Shown: positions 8,436 to 17,908 of the stretch, in pieces
Layout of the letters: each line of letters opens with the position of its first letter
Position numbering within the stretch: the stretch's first letter is position 1
Assembly (NCBI RefSeq): GCF_900111095.1
Contig: NZ_FOGB01000002.1
Location: 359,405 to 423,404, forward strand
From: Amphritea atlantica
Lineage (GTDB): Bacteria; Pseudomonadota; Gammaproteobacteria; Pseudomonadales; Balneatricaceae
Direction of reading: 5' to 3'
Length of the DNA stretch: 64,000 bases
Program-made: the position numbers and the translations under genes
The notes under the pieces: generated by a model
Seen by the model: the letters and a program-made list of their open reading frames with translations, nothing else
Database searches by the model: none
What the model was told of the DNA's origin: nothing

Positions 8436-9701
8436 TCAACTAAAAATACCTTTGAGGGTAAAGAAGATCACAATCGACAGGAGTGCGCCCGCTGGCAGGG
8501 TGACCAGCCAGGAAACGAAGATGGTTCCAACCACCTGCAGGTTCAGGGCAGAGAGGCCCCTTGCCATACCCACACCCAGAACCGCACCCACCAGGGTGTG
8601 GGTGGTCGAGATAGGCAACCCGGTGCCTGAGGCAAATACCACCGTTGACGCTGCCGCCAGCGTTGCAGCAAAGCCCCGGCTGGGGGTCAGTTCGGTAATA
8701 TTGTTGCCCACCGTCGCGATAACCTTATGGCCATACATCACCAGCCCCGCCACGATACCACTACCACCCAGAAGCAGAATCCAGACCGGCATCGCTGACT
8801 TCTGGGCCACTTCACCAGCGGAGTTCACGACCCCTACCACTGCTGCCAGCGGACCGACTGCATTGGCAACGTCATTCGAACCATGGGCAAAAGCCATCGC
8901 ACAGGCGGTGAACATCATCAGGACACCAAATACCTTTTCAACACTGGCGAAGTGGTAGTCAACATTATCTTCAGCCCGGGCGTGTATTTTACGCAGCATC
9001 AGCATACCGATGATCATGGTAACAAAGGCGATGCCGATGGAGATCATGGCGCTGTTGCCAAACCCGGGATTCAGACCGATATGTTTCAGTCCCTTGGTAA
9101 AGGTCACCATGGAGATCATAAAGCCGACGACAAAAATGTAGGCGGGAACATATTTTTTGGCGTTTTTGAAGGGGTGTTCGGTATCGAGAATCAGTATCTG
9201 GACGGTGCGGTAGAGGAAGAAAGCGATAAAGCCGGCGGTCAGCGGCGAGACCACCCAACTGGCAACAATTTTACCCACCTTGCTCCAGTGCACCGCATCT
9301 ACCGAGATGCCGACGGCGGCAAAACCGACGATTGCGCCGACGATTGAGTGGGTGGTGGAGACCGGCCAGCCCATCGCTGTGGCGATCAGCAGCCAGATCC
9401 CCGCCGCCAGCAGTGCTGATAACATGCCGTAAACCAGCAGTTCCGGTGATCCGGAGAGAATGGCCGGGTCGATAATCCCTTTGCGGATTGTTGCGGTAAC
9501 CGCGCCCCCGGCAAGGTAGGCGCCGGCAAATTCAAAGATGATTGCGATCAGAATCGCCTGTTTCAGGGTTAAAGCCTTGGAACCCACTGAGGTTCCCATC
9601 GCATTTGCGACATCGTTTGCGCCCACACCCCAGGCCATAAAAAATCCAAACACACATGCCATGATGACCAGGATGGAGCCATAGTCCGCAATGATGCTCA
9701 T
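8436..9701 (-). CDS. PiT-family inorganic phosphate transporter
   Basis: A 421-residue polytopic membrane protein with the duplicated PiT signature, GVGANDVANAMGTSVGSK near the N-terminus and AHGSNDVANAVGPLAAVVG in the second half. There are about ten hydrophobic segments and GWPVSTTHSIVGAIVG / GLPISTTHTLVGAVLG repeats. PiT proteins import phosphate (or metal-phosphate) driven by H+ or Na+. The gene follows the DUF47/PhoU-like gene by 47 bases, the usual low-affinity phosphate pair. The specific symbol (pitA or other) cannot be decided from sequence. Confidence 0.93.
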   Translation of the reverse strand: MSIIADYGSILVIMACVFGFFMAWGVGANDVANAMGTSVGSKALTLKQAILIAIIFEFAGAYLAGGAVTATIRKGIIDPAILSGSPELLVYGMLSALLAAGIWLLIATAMGWPVSTTHSIVGAIVGFAAVGISVDAVHWSKVGKIVASWVVSPLTAGFIAFFLYRTVQILILDTEHPFKNAKKYVPAYIFVVGFMISMVTFTKGLKHIGLNPGFGNSAMISIGIAFVTMIIGMLMLRKIHARAEDNVDYHFASVEKVFGVLMMFTACAMAFAHGSNDVANAVGPLAAVVGVVNSAGEVAQKSAMPVWILLLGGSGIVAGLVMYGHKVIATVGNNITELTPSRGFAATLAAASTVVFASGTGLPISTTHTLVGAVLGVGMARGLSALNLQVVGTIFVSWLVTLPAGALLSIVIFFTLKGIFS

Positions 9702-9748
9702 GATAACTACCTAATTTTTAAGATTCAGAGAAAATTTATTCGCAAGCT

Positions 9749-10429
9749 TTACTTGGCTAACAACAATTGCAGGCGGCTGCCCACCTGTTGCGCCTTGTCA
9801 GCGAGGTCACCGATCCAACTGATAATCTGATAGAGGAACATCGCATCGATCGGATGCAGTTCTTTCTCCACATCAAACAGGGATGAACGCACTTCGCGCT
9901 CCATCTCGTCGGCATCGTGCTCCAGATCATCGAGGTCGTGGATCATCTGTTCAACAACATCGACTTCATGGCCACGGAAGCCCGCGGTGATCAGTTCATC
10001 GAGCTCATTCAGCGCCATCAGCGCCTGACCCGAGGTCTTCAGGGAGGACCGGACATACTCTGAGACAGCCGGTTGAATCTGTACTGGAATCAGCATTTTG
10101 CGACCCAGTATCAGACCGGCAATATCTTTCGCCCGGTTGGCAATCTTGTCCTGCATGCGCAGCAGTTCAAGGAGATCGGTGCGGGGAACCGGTAGAAACA
10201 GACTATTGGGGAGATTCATACGGATCTCCTTTTTCATGGTGTCTGCTTCACCTTCCAGCACGGCAATGCTGTGTTGAATTTCACTGGCCTTTTCCCAGTC
10301 TTCTGCCATCACCGCATCAAAAAAGGGGATCAACTGGATAGCGCAGGAGTGAGCCTTTGCAATATGTTCCTGCATTGGCTGAAAAGGGGATCGTGCAAAC
10401 ATCTGCATAATCGGGTTGTTAGTCACCAT
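9749..10429 (-). CDS. PhoU-like DUF47 (TIGR00153) protein
   Basis: A 226-residue all-helical cytosolic protein of the DUF47 family. It begins with NPIMQMFARSPFQPMQEHIA and contains repeated acidic helices (LDDLEHDADEMEREVR) that in PhoU relatives bind metal clusters. These proteins accompany PiT transporters and are thought to regulate their activity. The gene is immediately upstream of the transporter on the same strand. No Pho box was identified in the upstream gap (10430-10715), which I inspected by eye only. Confidence 0.9.
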   Translation of the reverse strand: MVTNNPIMQMFARSPFQPMQEHIAKAHSCAIQLIPFFDAVMAEDWEKASEIQHSIAVLEGEADTMKKEIRMNLPNSLFLPVPRTDLLELLRMQDKIANRAKDIAGLILGRKMLIPVQIQPAVSEYVRSSLKTSGQALMALNELDELITAGFRGHEVDVVEQMIHDLDDLEHDADEMEREVRSSLFDVEKELHPIDAMFLYQIISWIGDLADKAQQVGSRLQLLLAK

Positions 10430-10715
10430 AGAATCACCGGTATTCGTGCAAATTTTGCGCGAGTATACGTTGGCAGCTCACGTATTTGTAGTCAAAATGA
10501 AACATAAGTGTAACCAAACTGACGCCAATGGTGTTGTTTTTGCTTAATATCTTGCCATTCTGGCTTTGTAACATGCTGATTTTTGGTTTTTATTCAGGGT
10601 GTTTTAATAATTGTTAAGCTTTTATTACAGTTGCTTTGTCGAGATAGCGGTCGTGCGAAAAAAAGCTTTTTGGTAAGCTGACAGGAAAGATCGGTCACCG
10701 ACAGAGTACCCAGAT

Positions 10716-13613
10716 ATGCTCAGCCAGTTAATAAAAAAATTACCGCCTCTGATTCAGCCCTGTGCCGCACTGAATGTTGAGAAATGTTCCGGCTCACTGG
10801 AACCCCTTAGCGATTCTGAAACCGGTCTGCAGCAGGCGTTGATCCGGGTTCTGGCGGGCAGTGATTATGTCGCGGATCAGTTGAGCCGCCATCCCCGACT
10901 GCTGAATGATCTGTCAGACAGCGGTGACCTGTTTAGCGCTTATCCCGCTAATGCTTATCAGCAGCGGCTGGAACGCCGGCTGGCCGGGGTGGACAGTGAA
11001 GAGCAACTGCACAGCGTGCTGCGCCAGTTTCGTCAGCGTGAGATGGTCAGGATTATCTGGCGCGATCTGACCCGCACTACGGATATGCGCGGTACCACAG
11101 CAGACCTGTCTGCACTGGCGGATGCCTGTATCGATCAGGCGCTGACATGGCTTTACAATGATTGCTGCAGCAAATGGGGAACACCGCACTCGACCCCCTC
11201 GGAAGGCAGCCCTGCCCAGCCGCAAAAACTGGTGGTACTGGGGATGGGTAAGCTGGGTGCCTACGAACTGAACCTGTCCTCGGATATCGATCTGATCTTT
11301 GCCTACCCGGAAAAAGGGATGACTGAGGGAGGTCGGCGGGTGCTCGCTAATCAGGACTTTTTTAGCCGACTAGGGCAGAAACTGATCCAGGCGCTGGACA
11401 GTATCACTGCTGATGGTTTTGTCTTTCGTACCGATATGCGCTTGCGTCCCTATGGTGCCAGCGGCCCGCTGGTCTGCAGCTTTCCCGCGATGGAGGAGTA
11501 TTACCAGAATCAGGGGCGGGACTGGGAGCGCTATGCGATGATCAAAGCCCGGGTGGTCGGTGGCGATCAGTGCGCGGGTGCAGAACTGCTGCAGATGCTG
11601 CGGCCCTTTGTTTATCGCAAATATATCGACTTCAGTGCGTTTGATTCGTTGCGCTCGATGAAGGAGATGATCAATAAAGAGGTGCGCCGCAAAGGGTTGC
11701 ACGGCAATGTAAAACTGGGAGCTGGCGGCATCCGGGAAGTGGAGTTTGTTGCCCAGGCGTTTCAACTGATCCGCGGGGGGCGTGATCCCCGGCTGCAGCA
11801 GCGCGAGTTACTCAACATTCTGCCGTTGCTGCCAGAAACCGTTGGTATCCCTGAAACGGCGGCCAATGAACTGATCGAGGCTTATACCTTCCTGCGTAAT
11901 ACGGAACATGCGATTCAGGCTGTCGCCGACCGGCAAACCCAGGAGCTGCCCATTGATCAGGTGGGGCAGGCCCGCATTGCATACAGCATGGGGTTCGATC
12001 GCTGGGATAGTTTTCTGGTGGAGCTGGAGCGTCAGCGTGACCGGGTCACCCGGCATTTTGCCGATGTTATTGCCCCGACGGAGGCGGCTCCCCACAACGC
12101 AGCTCAGGCCAGTGACTGGCTACAGCTCTGGAATAGTGAGTTTGATGAGGAAGAAGGTGAGTCGTTTTTTGCCCGGCACGGGCTGGATGATCCGCAACAA
12201 GCCTGGAAAGCGTTCAATAACCTGAAGACCAGTCGCTCAGTACAGGTGATGCAGGCCGTAGGTTATCAGCGCTTACAGGCAGTGCTGCCAAAGCTGATGG
12301 ATGAGGTGGTGGCTGTTGATAACTCCGCGGAAACCCTCGAATGGGTGTTGTTACTGATTCAGGCCGTTATCCGGCGCTCCTCTTATCTGGTGTTGCTGGC
12401 AGAAAACCCCGGTGCCATGCGCCAACTGGTTCGTTTGTGTTCTGCCAGTGCCTGGTTCAGTGAAACCCTGGCCCGGCAGCCGGTGCTGCTGGACGAACTG
12501 ATCGATCAGCGAAGCCTCTATTCGCCCCCCTCTAAGGAAGCGTTGCAGTCGGACCTGCGTCAGCAGTTGCTGCGTATACCGCAAGAGGATGAAGAGCAGT
12601 TGATGGATACACTGCGCTATTTCAAGAGTGCCCATGTGCTGATCGTTGCCGCATCCGATATTACCGGTGTATTGCCTCTGATGAAGGTCAGTGACTATCT
12701 GACCTGGCTGGCGGAAGTGATTCTCGAGGAGGTGCTGGAGATCGCCTGGCGGCAACTGACAGAAAAGCATGGTGTACCGCTGAAAGCATCGGGTGTGCCC
12801 TGTGATCCTGACTTTATTATTGTCGGATACGGCAAACTGGGAGGAATCGAGCTTTCCTATGGTTCGGACCTGGACCTGGTGTTTGTCCACGATGCTGATG
12901 CCAGTTTATTCACGCCGGGCCATAAGCCGATCGCGAACTCCGTCTTTTTCACCCGCCTGGGGCAGAAAATTATTCACATCCTCAATACCTTTACTACCGG
13001 CGGTCATCTTTACGAAGTGGATATGCGCTTACGACCATCCGGTAACTCGGGTTTGCTGGTCAGTTCGCTCAAAGCGTTTTCTGAATATCAGCAAAAAGAG
13101 GCCTGGACATGGGAACATCAGGCGCTGGTGCGGGCCCGGGTTATCGCGGGTTCGGAGTCGCTCAGAGAGCGGTTTGAGCAGGTCAGGGCTGAGATTCTGT
13201 CGCAACCGCGGGAACAGGGCGAGCTGACGGGTGAGGTGGTGAAGATGCGGGAAAAAATGCGCGAGCATCTGGGCACCGCAGAAAAAGATGCGCAGGCGTT
13301 GTTTAACCTGAAGCAGGATCGGGGAGGTATTGTCGATATCGAGTTTATTGTGCAGTACAGTGCGCTGGCCTACTCACACCGATATCCGCAACTGATTGAA
13401 TATACTGATAATATCAGGATTCTGGATGCTATGGAACAGGTGGGAGTGATCCCTGCGGATGATGCCGAGACGCTTCGGGAGGCGTATAAAAAATATCGCT
13501 CTGTGGGACACCGTCAGGTGCTGCAAAATCGCTCAGGGCCGGTGAGTCCGGATGAGCTGGAGGATTGTCGGGAGGCCGTCATCCGCATCTGGAATAGCCA
13601 GCTTAACTGCTAA
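10716..13613 (+). CDS. glnE: Bifunctional glutamine synthetase adenylyltransferase/deadenylase
   Basis: GlnE attaches AMP to, and removes it from, glutamine synthetase in response to the PII protein, so tuning nitrogen assimilation. The 965 residues are near the family norm of about 950. Two nucleotidyltransferase domains are visible: the N-terminal deadenylase (GMGKLGAYELNLSSDIDL) and the C-terminal adenylylase (GYGKLGGIELSYGSDLDL). Each is followed by an MRLRP(Y/S)G(A/N)SG motif. The gene stands alone, with a 285-base upstream gap shared with the divergent DUF47 gene and a terminator after it. Confidence 0.96.
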   Translation: MLSQLIKKLPPLIQPCAALNVEKCSGSLEPLSDSETGLQQALIRVLAGSDYVADQLSRHPRLLNDLSDSGDLFSAYPANAYQQRLERRLAGVDSEEQLHSVLRQFRQREMVRIIWRDLTRTTDMRGTTADLSALADACIDQALTWLYNDCCSKWGTPHSTPSEGSPAQPQKLVVLGMGKLGAYELNLSSDIDLIFAYPEKGMTEGGRRVLANQDFFSRLGQKLIQALDSITADGFVFRTDMRLRPYGASGPLVCSFPAMEEYYQNQGRDWERYAMIKARVVGGDQCAGAELLQMLRPFVYRKYIDFSAFDSLRSMKEMINKEVRRKGLHGNVKLGAGGIREVEFVAQAFQLIRGGRDPRLQQRELLNILPLLPETVGIPETAANELIEAYTFLRNTEHAIQAVADRQTQELPIDQVGQARIAYSMGFDRWDSFLVELERQRDRVTRHFADVIAPTEAAPHNAAQASDWLQLWNSEFDEEEGESFFARHGLDDPQQAWKAFNNLKTSRSVQVMQAVGYQRLQAVLPKLMDEVVAVDNSAETLEWVLLLIQAVIRRSSYLVLLAENPGAMRQLVRLCSASAWFSETLARQPVLLDELIDQRSLYSPPSKEALQSDLRQQLLRIPQEDEEQLMDTLRYFKSAHVLIVAASDITGVLPLMKVSDYLTWLAEVILEEVLEIAWRQLTEKHGVPLKASGVPCDPDFIIVGYGKLGGIELSYGSDLDLVFVHDADASLFTPGHKPIANSVFFTRLGQKIIHILNTFTTGGHLYEVDMRLRPSGNSGLLVSSLKAFSEYQQKEAWTWEHQALVRARVIAGSESLRERFEQVRAEILSQPREQGELTGEVVKMREKMREHLGTAEKDAQALFNLKQDRGGIVDIEFIVQYSALAYSHRYPQLIEYTDNIRILDAMEQVGVIPADDAETLREAYKKYRSVGHRQVLQNRSGPVSPDELEDCREAVIRIWNSQLNC

Positions 13614-13652
13614 CTGAGGTTGGCGTCCGTTTTTTAAGGGCTTATACGCAAA

Positions 13653-13680
13653 AAAACTCCGGCTGACTGGCCGGAGTTTT
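13653..13680. terminator. Bidirectional terminator between glnE and sodB
   Basis: AAAACTCCGGC / GCCGGAGTTTT with a TGACTG-type loop lies between convergent genes. T-runs are present on both strands. Confidence 0.88.
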
Positions 13681-13744
13681 ATGATCGGTTTTCGTTTCCC
13701 CTCGGCGGAAGTTGCTTCGGGGTAACGCAGCGCCGGATTTTCAG

Positions 13745-14329
13745 TTATGCCGCGAAGTTCTGGTTAACGAAGTCCCAGTTGACCAGCGCCCAGAAACCTT
13801 TCAGGTAATCCGGACGTACGTTGCGGTAATCGATGTAATAGGCGTGTTCCCACAGGTCAACTGTCAGCAGTGCAGTCTGACCATTGGTCATCGGCGTGCC
13901 AGCGTTGCTGGTGTTAACGATCTCCAGGGAGCCGTCAGCGTTTTTCACCAGCCAGGTCCAGCTTGAACCGAAGTTGTTAACCGCTTTATCGTTCAGTTCT
14001 TCCTGGAATGCCGCAAAAGAGCCCCATTTAGCGTTGATCGCGTCTGCAACCGCACCGGTTGGTTCACCGCCGCCGTTTGGAGACAGGCAGTTCCAGTAGA
14101 AAGTGTGGTTCCAGATCTGAGCCGCGTTATTGAATACGCCGCCAGCAGGTGCTGACATGATGATCTCTTCCAGAGATTTTCCTTCGTATTCGGTGCCTGG
14201 TACCAGACCGTTCAGCTTCACAACATAGGTGTTGTGGTGTTTGCCGTGGTGGAAGTCCAGGGTTTCCGCGGAGATGTGAGGTTCCAGTGCGTCTTTGGCG
14301 AATGGCAGTGCTGGTAGTTCAAAGCTCAT
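13745..14329 (-). CDS. sodB: Superoxide dismutase, iron type
   Basis: SodB converts superoxide to oxygen and hydrogen peroxide in the cytosol. The 194 residues match the Fe-SOD family. It has the N-terminal metal His ([10 protein letters not shown]), the [12 protein letters not shown] segment whose Gln before WNH is the mark of the iron form, and the C-terminal [13 protein letters not shown] with metal Asp and His. It is monocistronic. The AT-rich 293-base gap upstream (14330-14623) holds its promoter region; I could not pin down a Fur box. Confidence 0.96.
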   Translation of the reverse strand: MSFELPALPFAKDALEPHISAETLDFHHGKHHNTYVVKLNGLVPGTEYEGKSLEEIIMSAPAGGVFNNAAQIWNHTFYWNCLSPNGGGEPTGAVADAINAKWGSFAAFQEELNDKAVNNFGSSWTWLVKNADGSLEIVNTSNAGTPMTNGQTALLTVDLWEHAYYIDYRNVRPDYLKGFWALVNWDFVNQNFAA

Positions 14330-14542
14330 GATTAATTACCTTTTAGTGTCAGGTTCAGCATAGATTGTGAAACTGTTATATAAACCAGAATATTTATATA
14401 GGGTCTTTATTGTAATATTTCAAGCGTTGTTGACCCGTTGGAGGGGAATCATAACACCCTTATTTCACCTTTTCATCGCTTGTAAATCCTTGTGGAAACA
14501 AGGGAAATTAAGTGCCAGCCCCCCTTCTCAGACTAAAGTTAG

Positions 14543-14570
14543 CTGACAGATGTTTCGGAACTGTTAGAAT
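14543..14570 (+). promoter_or_regulatory. Probable sigma-70 promoter for the small cysteine protein gene
   Basis: CTGACA (14543-14548) and TAGAAT (14565-14570) are separated by 16 bases, about 50 bases in front of the ATG at 14624. Confidence 0.5.
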
Positions 14571-14623
14571 CGATCTCCTTAAACGGATCACAAATAATAG
14601 AACAACACAGGCGATAACGGGTT

Positions 14624-14905
14624 ATGGGTAAAGTGTTTCTCTGGATTGCAGCGGTGCTGCTGGTGGTATTTACCGTGAAAACTCAGTATCTGACATCAAA
14701 GACCTGGGAGCCTTTTAAGCAGGGCTGTATGGCAGGTGGGACTGCAACAGAGGAGCAGTGTAGTTGTCTGTCGAATTATGTGCATAAGCACTTCAGTGAT
14801 AATGAGGTGGAGCAGATTATGAAGGGGATAATTACCGATCCGGCGATGCAGCAGAAAGTTGAGGGCATTGTCCGGGTTGGCTCCAGAGAGTGCAAGAATC
14901 CTTAA
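14624..14905 (+). CDS. Small membrane-anchored cysteine protein, unknown
   Basis: A 93-residue protein with one N-terminal hydrophobic segment (residues 3-19), which could be a signal anchor or an uncleaved signal peptide. A soluble tail holds four cysteines: C35, C46, C48 (CSC) and C90. Their number and the likely periplasmic side suggest disulfides, which is inference. A plausible promoter lies upstream. It stands alone between sodB and nudE, on the opposite strand to both. I do not recognise the family. Confidence 0.65.
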   Translation: MGKVFLWIAAVLLVVFTVKTQYLTSKTWEPFKQGCMAGGTATEEQCSCLSNYVHKHFSDNEVEQIMKGIITDPAMQQKVEGIVRVGSRECKNP

Positions 14906-14995
14906 ACCGCTCCTGCCAATCTCTGCGCTGGCTGTTTGAATAGCCGCCGGAAGGCCGTAACGGATATCCCGGCGGTTGTGGAAGGAATAATAGTC

Positions 14996-15538
14996 CTAGT
15001 CCGCCAGTCGCTGTCGTACCATATAGAGTGCGGCGATGGCGCGGCCTTCGGAGAAGTCATCGCGGCTGACCAGCTCATCCAGTCGGGCCAGCGGCCAGCG
15101 AATAACCTCCATCACCTCGGGCTCATCACCCGGCAGGCGGCAGGGGAATAATCCTTCAGCCAATACCACGGTAATTTTGTGCCCCATATAGTTGGGGGCC
15201 GAGGTCATCTGCTTGATCAGGTTTAACTTTTCGGCACCAAAACCCGCTTCCTCTTTGAGTTCGCGGTTAGCCGCTTGCAGGGCGTCTTCTCCGGGGTCGA
15301 TCAGTCCTTTGGGCAGGGTTAGCAGATAATCTTCCAGTCCCACAGCGTACTCTTTTATCAGCAGCACATTCTGGTCGGCATCAATCGCCACAATCATCAC
15401 TGCCCCGCGGCCACGGGTGGCCAATCGCTCGTAGGTTCGCTCGACGCCATTAGAAAAACGTAACTCGATCTCTTCCACCTGAAACAGTCGGCTCTTAGCG
15501 GTGGCAGTTACCTTCAAAATATCCGGTTTTACAGGCAT
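14996..15538 (-). CDS. nudE: ADP compounds hydrolase (Nudix)
   Basis: A Nudix hydrolase of about 180 residues. E. coli NudE splits ADP-ribose, AP3A and NADH. The complete Nudix box is visible (GLIDPGEDALQAANRELKEE, then AG), preceded by KEYAVGLEDYLLTLPKG as in NudE. The ATG at 15538 was preferred to one 18 codons upstream because GAGGA lies ten bases before it and the family begins near PDILKVTATAKSRLF. It is divergent from yrfG, which starts 68 bases away, as in E. coli and its relatives. Confidence 0.9.
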   Translation of the reverse strand: MPVKPDILKVTATAKSRLFQVEEIELRFSNGVERTYERLATRGRGAVMIVAIDADQNVLLIKEYAVGLEDYLLTLPKGLIDPGEDALQAANRELKEEAGFGAEKLNLIKQMTSAPNYMGHKITVVLAEGLFPCRLPGDEPEVMEVIRWPLARLDELVSRDDFSEGRAIAALYMVRQRLAD

Positions 15539-15606
15539 ACTGGATTGTTCCTCGTCAATCAGTGACAAATCTGACGTAATACTAACCCGCAACCCTGACT
15601 TTTTAT

Positions 15607-16257
15607 ATGGATTGGACGAATATTGATACCGTGCTTCTGGATATGGATGGCACTCTGCTTGATCTGCATTTTGATACCTATTTCTGGCTTGAGCATCTGC
15701 CGGTGCGCTATGCCCAGCTGCATAGAATGGATCAGAATGAGGCGCAACAGTGGTTACATGCGCGCATTATGCAGGAACAGGGCACGCTCAACTGGTACTG
15801 TCTTGATTACTGGTCGAAGGAGCTGAAGGTTGATATTAAAGCGCTGAAACGGGAGATCAGCGAACGGATTGCGTTTCGTCCCCATGTGCATGATTTTCTC
15901 ATGCATCTTGACGCGCTGGGGATTCGTCGGGTAATTGTCACCAATGCACATCAGGACAGCCTGGCACTGAAGCTGGAACAGACCGGTCTGGATAAATTAG
16001 TTGATCGGATTATCTGCTCGCACGATTATCAGATTCCAAAGGAACAGCAGGCGTTCTGGCACCGCTTGCAGGAGGATGAACCCTTTGATCCGGCCCGCAC
16101 CCTGCTGGTGGACGACAGCCTGCCGGTATTGGCCTCTGCCCGCGAATACGGCATCGCCTGGCTGTTGAGTATCCTCCAGCCGGATAGTCAACAGCCCGAA
16201 CGTGAGATAACCGATTTTAATGCAATTGGCCATTTTAATGAGTTGATGAAGAGATAG
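15607..16257 (+). CDS. yrfG: GMP/IMP nucleotidase (HAD superfamily)
   Basis: This 216-residue haloacid dehalogenase-type phosphatase has motif I LLDMDGTLLDL, motif II VTNAHQDS and motif III/IV LLVDDSLPVL. YrfG of E. coli dephosphorylates GMP and IMP. Identity is supported by its place between nudE and hslR, the same order as in E. coli. Its stop (TAG) abuts the hslR ATG with no gap, so yrfG-hslR are co-transcribed. Confidence 0.9.
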   Translation: MDWTNIDTVLLDMDGTLLDLHFDTYFWLEHLPVRYAQLHRMDQNEAQQWLHARIMQEQGTLNWYCLDYWSKELKVDIKALKREISERIAFRPHVHDFLMHLDALGIRRVIVTNAHQDSLALKLEQTGLDKLVDRIICSHDYQIPKEQQAFWHRLQEDEPFDPARTLLVDDSLPVLASAREYGIAWLLSILQPDSQQPEREITDFNAIGHFNELMKR

Positions 16258-16698
16258 ATGAGTAAACACAGTCATAGTAAACAGAGCCCCGCTAAACAGG
16301 GCTTGGGTAAGCAGAGTGATACAGACTCACAGGTCCGGTTGGATAAATGGCTCTGGGCGGCCCGTTTCTTTAAAACCCGCAGCGCAGCGAAAGAGGCCGT
16401 CGAGGGGGGGAAGGTGCATTATCAGGGGCAGCGGGCTAAATGTAGCCGCACTGTCGAGATCGGTGCAAAACTGGTCATTCGCCAGGGGTTTGATGAAAAG
16501 ACAATTATTGTGATGGCAATTTCCGGCCAGCGCCGCGGAGCGCCTGAAGCGCAGCTGCTGTATCAGGAGACCGAAGAGAGTATCAAAAGCCGCGAAGAGC
16601 ACGCTGCAGTGCGTAAAATCATGCGCGGTAGTGGCGCACCGGATCACCGCCCCAATAAAAAAGAACGGCGCAAGATTATCCAGTTTAAGGATCGCTAG
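16258..16698 (+). CDS. hslR: Heat-shock protein 15, S4-domain ribosome rescue factor
   Basis: Hsp15 binds free 50S subunits carrying nascent peptidyl-tRNA and helps recycle them. Of 146 residues, the S4 RNA-binding fold occupies about residues 22-80 (VRLDKWLWAARFFKTRSAAK). A basic C-terminal tail (RPNKKERRKIIQFKDR) follows, as in the family. The N-terminal 20 residues are unusually rich in Ser, Lys and Gln (HSHSKQSPAKQG), a poorly ordered extension. It starts directly after the yrfG stop, and hslO follows 98 bases downstream. Confidence 0.93.
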   Translation: MSKHSHSKQSPAKQGLGKQSDTDSQVRLDKWLWAARFFKTRSAAKEAVEGGKVHYQGQRAKCSRTVEIGAKLVIRQGFDEKTIIVMAISGQRRGAPEAQLLYQETEESIKSREEHAAVRKIMRGSGAPDHRPNKKERRKIIQFKDR

Positions 16699-16796
16699 CA
16701 TTAAGCTGCATATGCTAATATCGGTTTTTTGCCAGCGTGATTTTTACTGGTAATGGTAGCCATATTTAGATTAAAAAATGGGTTTCAGAGAACATA

Positions 16797-17669
16797 ATGA
16801 GCAGTTCTGATCAGCTTCAGCGGGTTATTTTTGAAGAGGCGGATATCCGCAGTGTATTGGCGGGCCTCGAGCAGAGTTATCAACAGGCAATTGCAAAGCA
16901 TAACTACCCTGCGCTGATTAATCGTCTGCTGGGCGAGATGATGGCAGCGGTGAGCCTGCTCAGCGCTACGCTAAAATTTGATGGACGGCTTCTCTTGCAG
17001 GCCCAGAGTAATAACCAGGTTAAGGTGCTGATGGCTGAATGCAATCATCAGCGAGATCTGCGTGCCATCGCCCGTTTTGATGGTGAACTGCCGCAGCAGG
17101 CTGAGTTTTGCGAACTGCTGCAGGGTGGTCAACTGGTCATCACGATAGAGCCGGATCAGGGCAAACGTTATCAGGGTGTGGTACCGCTGGAAGGCGCGCG
17201 ACTGAGTGATTGTCTGGAAGCTTATTTCAGCCGTTCCGAACAGCTGCCGACACAGATCCATCTGGCGGCGGATGAACAGCGGGCGGCGGGCTTTCTGCTA
17301 CAGGTGATGCCTGCCAAGGGTGACTCCATGGCCGATTGGCAGCATTTCAGCTGTCTCGGCGCCACGCTCTCCGATGACGAGCTGCTGCAACTGGATAATG
17401 ACACCATTATTCGCCGCCTGTTTCATGAGGAAGATTGTCGTTTGTTTGATCCGGAATCTCTGCAGTTTAAGTGCGATTGCTCCCGCAAGCGTACCGGCGA
17501 TGCGTTGCGTTATATGACCCGGGAGGAGCTGGAACAGATCGTTCGGGAGGAGGGCAGTATCGAAGTCAGCTGCCAGTTCTGTAACGAATTGTACCGTTTT
17601 GACCTGGCTGATATCGCGATGATGTTCTCGGACAGCGCCAATATTGAAGGGTCTGATCAGCTCCACTAA
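16797..17669 (+). CDS. hslO: Redox-regulated chaperone Hsp33
   Basis: Hsp33 is a cytosolic holdase switched on by oxidation. The 290 residues match the family. The C-terminal redox switch holds four zinc cysteines, C-x-C (FKCDCSRKR) and C-x2-C (VSCQFCNELYRF), which form disulfides when activated. The N-terminal domain starts DQLQRVIFEEADIRSVLA. It follows yrfG-hslR as in E. coli; the 98-base gap may hold its own promoter. Confidence 0.96.
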   Translation: MSSSDQLQRVIFEEADIRSVLAGLEQSYQQAIAKHNYPALINRLLGEMMAAVSLLSATLKFDGRLLLQAQSNNQVKVLMAECNHQRDLRAIARFDGELPQQAEFCELLQGGQLVITIEPDQGKRYQGVVPLEGARLSDCLEAYFSRSEQLPTQIHLAADEQRAAGFLLQVMPAKGDSMADWQHFSCLGATLSDDELLQLDNDTIIRRLFHEEDCRLFDPESLQFKCDCSRKRTGDALRYMTREELEQIVREEGSIEVSCQFCNELYRFDLADIAMMFSDSANIEGSDQLH

Positions 17670-17908
17670 TCCGACTATTTTTATAAGTTACTGTTTTAAA
17701 GTCTGTTTTTGTTCGGATCAGCGAGGTTTTTTTTTGCCGCCAAGAAATCTCCTGGCCGATGGTGTTTTGCTGGCTTTTTTGACATAATACGCCTCCTTAT
17801 AATAACGGCCCCGTTGACTTTCCGGCAGGAAATTTCAGGAACAGGGGCTATCAGGCAGCTTTATCAGGTAAATTACTTTTTTTGGCTAGAAGCCAAGGGA
17901 ATCAAGCA

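Noticed and set aside
12351-12890. Minus-strand frame of 179 codons inside glnE
   Set aside because: It overlaps the interior of glnE completely and has no family resemblance.
14943-14976. GC-rich hairpin behind nudE as a terminator
   Set aside because: CCGCCGG/CCGGCGG arms exist but the loop is long and no T-run follows on the relevant strand.
17779-17803. TTGACA...TATAAT promoter before pckA
   Set aside because: Both hexamers look good but are only 13 bases apart, too close for a sigma-70 promoter.
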